A stretch of DNA of 7,701 nucleotides from an uncultured Alphaproteobacteria bacterium (GTDB taxonomy: Bacteria > Pseudomonadota > Alphaproteobacteria > Puniceispirillales > Puniceispirillaceae), in assembly GCA_913064995.1 (NCBI GenBank), contig CAJYBL010000067.1, forward strand, positions 1 through 7,701, written 5' to 3'. The notes under the pieces are model-generated. The model saw only the letters and a program-made list of their open reading frames with translations, ran no database searches and had not been told where the DNA came from. The stretch's first letter is position 1. The number at the start of each line of letters is the position of its first letter. Below are positions 6,298 through 7,701 of this stretch, in pieces. The position numbers and the translations under genes are program-made.

Positions 6298-6918
6298 ATG
6301 CATAAATCCGCGTCATCAACTACGGCAGTGATGCGCCATCATGTGCTGACAGATGCTATTCTTTTTGGTCCCTTTGCAGCAAAAGCGATGTCCGCGCCTG
6401 TGGCAAAGGCTTTTTTGATTGTGGTTGGCAGCCTGCTTTTGGCGGTGTCGGCACAAATCAAAATTCCGTTTTATCCGGTGCCGGTAACTGGGCAAACATT
6501 GGTTGTTCTATTGATTGGCATGACCTATGGCCCGCGCCTCGGCGGGGCAACGGTTGCGACTTATCTGCTTCAAGGGGCGATGGGATTGCCTGTTTTTGCT
6601 GGCGCTGCTGTTGGCCTGGCCGCATTGGTTGGGCCAACGGGTGGTTACCTCGCTGGTTTTTTAGTCGCGGCGGTTGTTATGGGCTTTTTGGCCGAACGCG
6701 GCATGGGCCGCTCGGTCATCAGCACGGTGATTGCAATGGTGCTTGGCAATGCAGTGATTTATGCAATGGGCGTATCATGGCTAACAAGCTTCATTGGCAT
6801 GGAGAAAGCGCTGATGCTTGGCATGGCCAAATTTCTATATGGTGATGCGTTGAAGCTGGTGATTGCTGCCTGTTTGATGCCGGTGGCATGGCGGTTGGTG
6901 AAATCTGCGCAGAAATAG
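6298..6918 (+). CDS. bioY: Biotin transporter BioY (ECF substrate-binding subunit)
   Basis: A 206-residue membrane protein with about six hydrophobic segments after a cytoplasmic N-terminal stretch (1-35). It is the S component that binds biotin, either with EcfT/EcfA-type partners or alone. Family landmarks: the Q-I-K-I-P-F-Y-P-V-P-V-T segment (53-64), Y-G-P-R-L-G-G-A-T (77-85), G-L-P-V-F-A-G (96-102), G-P-T-G-G-Y-L-A-G-F (112-121), and a G-D-A-L-K segment (182-186) near the C-terminus. The loop between VFAG and GPTGG is shorter than the form I remember from other alphaproteobacteria. No bioM, bioN or ecf ATPase gene is in the window, so it is either solitary or served by partners elsewhere. 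The start has a strong AGGAG. Confidence 0.95.
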   Translation: MHKSASSTTAVMRHHVLTDAILFGPFAAKAMSAPVAKAFLIVVGSLLLAVSAQIKIPFYPVPVTGQTLVVLLIGMTYGPRLGGATVATYLLQGAMGLPVFAGAAVGLAALVGPTGGYLAGFLVAAVVMGFLAERGMGRSVISTVIAMVLGNAVIYAMGVSWLTSFIGMEKALMLGMAKFLYGDALKLVIAACLMPVAWRLVKSAQK

Positions 6919-6987
6919 CCTGAACCTCCCGCCAGCTTTTATTCCGGTCAATCCTCAGTGTAAGGCCAATCGTTAAATTTCAATATG

Positions 6988-7017
6988 ACGCTCCAGCATT
7001 TGCCGGAGCGTTTTTTT
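6988..7017 (+). terminator. Rho-independent terminator of bioY
   Basis: ACGCTCC (6988-6994) pairs with GGAGCGT (7005-7011) around a ten-base loop in which GC/GC can pair further, and the stem runs directly into seven T (7011-7017). It lies 70 bases after the bioY stop. It has no T-run in the opposite direction, so it should not stop the converging small gene efficiently. Confidence 0.9.
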
Positions 7018-7028
7018 ATGATCCCAGC

Positions 7029-7322
7029 TCAAATGTGTTTTAAATATTGATTGTCATTCGCCGGCCGGTCAAACGGCATTGACGCATTACTAAGCGTTTC
7101 AGATTCTTCCAGCACATCAGCAATATCTAGAACCTCGGCCTCACCGGATGCTTCGATGATTTCAAGAAGGCGTTCTTCGGGTGACTCGCCCTCATGATGC
7201 AAAATCGTGACGGCGATGACGGCAGCAATGCTGCTTGTCACGACATTATCTTCATTAGTGACAGGCCTTTCGAAAGGAATGACGCGGCAATCTTGCCGTG
7301 AGTCATGATCGGGCATGCGCAT
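7029..7322 (-). CDS. Small acidic protein of unknown function with RPANDN tail
   Basis: A 97-residue protein that I cannot assign to a family. A basic/polar N-terminus leads to V-I-P-F-E-R-P-V-T-N-E-D-N (14-26), then a hydrophobic stretch (27-41) that is too short and mixed for a confident membrane helix. A strongly acidic, probably helical core follows (44-77, many Glu, with leucine and isoleucine spacing). The protein ends M-P-F-D-R-P-A-N-D-N (82-91) plus Q-Y-L-K-H-I. The two PF[DE]RP motifs resemble each other, yet their codons differ at most third positions. The start is supported by GGAG seven bases upstream of the ATG; Met3 is an alternative. It converges on the bioY terminator. RPANDN-like peptides recur in alphaproteobacterial small proteins in my recollection, which supports coding. 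Confidence 0.7.
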   Translation of the reverse strand: MRMPDHDSRQDCRVIPFERPVTNEDNVVTSSIAAVIAVTILHHEGESPEERLLEIIEASGEAEVLDIADVLEESETLSNASMPFDRPANDNQYLKHI

Positions 7323-7701
7323 GACAATACTCCATAAGCGAGGGGGTGTTGTAGGGTGGATTGAAGGTCAAACCATGGTTAGGGCGTTGACCACGCCGGA
7401 AATCAACAAATTGATATAGCCATGCTTGTTCCATACAATATACAGTGTGTCTTGATTTTTCTTTTGGGGAAAGGGGAAAATACAAAAATTTCTAAATGAC
7501 CGGTTGTTTTTCACAATTTTACGCTTTTTCTGTTTTATTTTTCATTGACGTTTTAAACAAGACACGTGTTGGTTCGTTGAGCTTTTCTGAACTTCCTTGC
7601 CCTTTAACATAAGAAGTTTGCATCCGTATCGTTTGGCATTACAGTGCGTTTGCGTAGGGTAAATGACTAGTAGACAGCACCAATCGATACTCTGCTGACA
7701 G
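7323..7701. other. Intergenic region with no convincing gene; palindromes near 7366-7397
   Basis: No reading frame here has both a ribosome site and protein-like content. The minus-strand frame through 7303-7485 overlaps the start of the small gene and has unprotein-like composition. The stretch 7441-7560 is AT-rich with long T and A tracts, as in promoter DNA. TATATT-like -10 elements occur on the minus strand around 7436-7443, without a good -35. Closer to the small gene are the palindromes AACCATGGTT (7371-7380), GGTCAA/TTGACC (7366-7371 and 7387-7392) and GGCGT/ACGCC (7383-7397). The last 80 bases show nothing recognisable. Confidence 0.5.
7366..7397. repeat. Nested inverted repeats, possible operator of the small gene
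   Basis: Three palindromic units overlap in 32 bases: GGTCAA (7366-7371) with TTGACC (7387-7392), the perfect ten-base palindrome AACCATGGTT (7371-7380) inside it, and GGCGT (7383-7387) with ACGCC (7393-7397) around TGACC. They lie 44-75 bases upstream of the small gene's ATG, in a position fit for a repressor site or a structured leader. Confidence 0.45.

Noticed and set aside
7303..7485. Minus-strand 60-residue reading frame upstream of the small gene
   Set aside because: It overlaps the start of the better-supported small gene in another frame, spans the palindrome cluster, lacks a ribosome site and has unprotein-like composition.
7662..7697. Short plus-strand frame beginning ATGACTAGT near the right end
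   Set aside because: It stops after 11 codons and the AGGG element is too close to the ATG.

Overview
This window reads as ordinary chromosome of an alphaproteobacterium, roughly half GC by eye. The protein set (a MetY-type sulfhydrylase, TrmL, a PF11449-type metal transporter, a minimal thiamine diphosphokinase and BioY) and protein details such as an RPANDN tail would fit a marine, SAR116-like lineage. The lineage is inference from protein style, not a database match. No rRNA, tRNA, CRISPR array, insertion sequence or phage gene was seen.

Layout. The left two thirds (about 1-5291) is a run of minus-strand genes, read right to left: a ten-helix-type metal (probably manganese) transporter (5291-4101), the tRNA wobble methyltransferase TrmL (4024-3563), a metallo-beta-lactamase-fold hydrolase with a LACTB2-like C-terminal helical tail (3433-2399), O-acetylhomoserine sulfhydrylase MetY (2229-925), an alpha/beta hydrolase (896-102), and the first 11 codons of another gene that leaves the left edge (32-1). 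MetY, the hydrolase and the truncated gene are closely spaced and probably form one transcript. It would be driven by an extended -10 promoter at about 2325-2353, with a leader of roughly 90 nt that can fold.

A divergent intergenic region (5292-5439) separates these from two plus-strand vitamin genes: thiamine diphosphokinase (5440-6138) and the biotin transporter subunit BioY (6298-6918). BioY has its own promoter and ribosome binding site and ends at a clear rho-independent terminator (6988-7017). A small acidic protein of unknown function (7322-7029, minus) converges on that terminator. The last 379 bases (7323-7701) hold no convincing gene but contain nested palindromes upstream of the small gene.

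How the genes fit together. MetY makes homocysteine from O-acetylhomoserine and sulfide. The thiamine and biotin genes provide cofactor activation and uptake. TrmL and the metal transporter are housekeeping. I did not find a convincing novel multi-gene system. The items most worth a second look are the structured leader of metY, the small protein with a duplicated P-F-[DE]-R-P motif flanking an acidic core, and the palindrome cluster upstream of it. The extreme left end also resembles a sequencing-adapter remnant and should be checked before the truncated gene is trusted.
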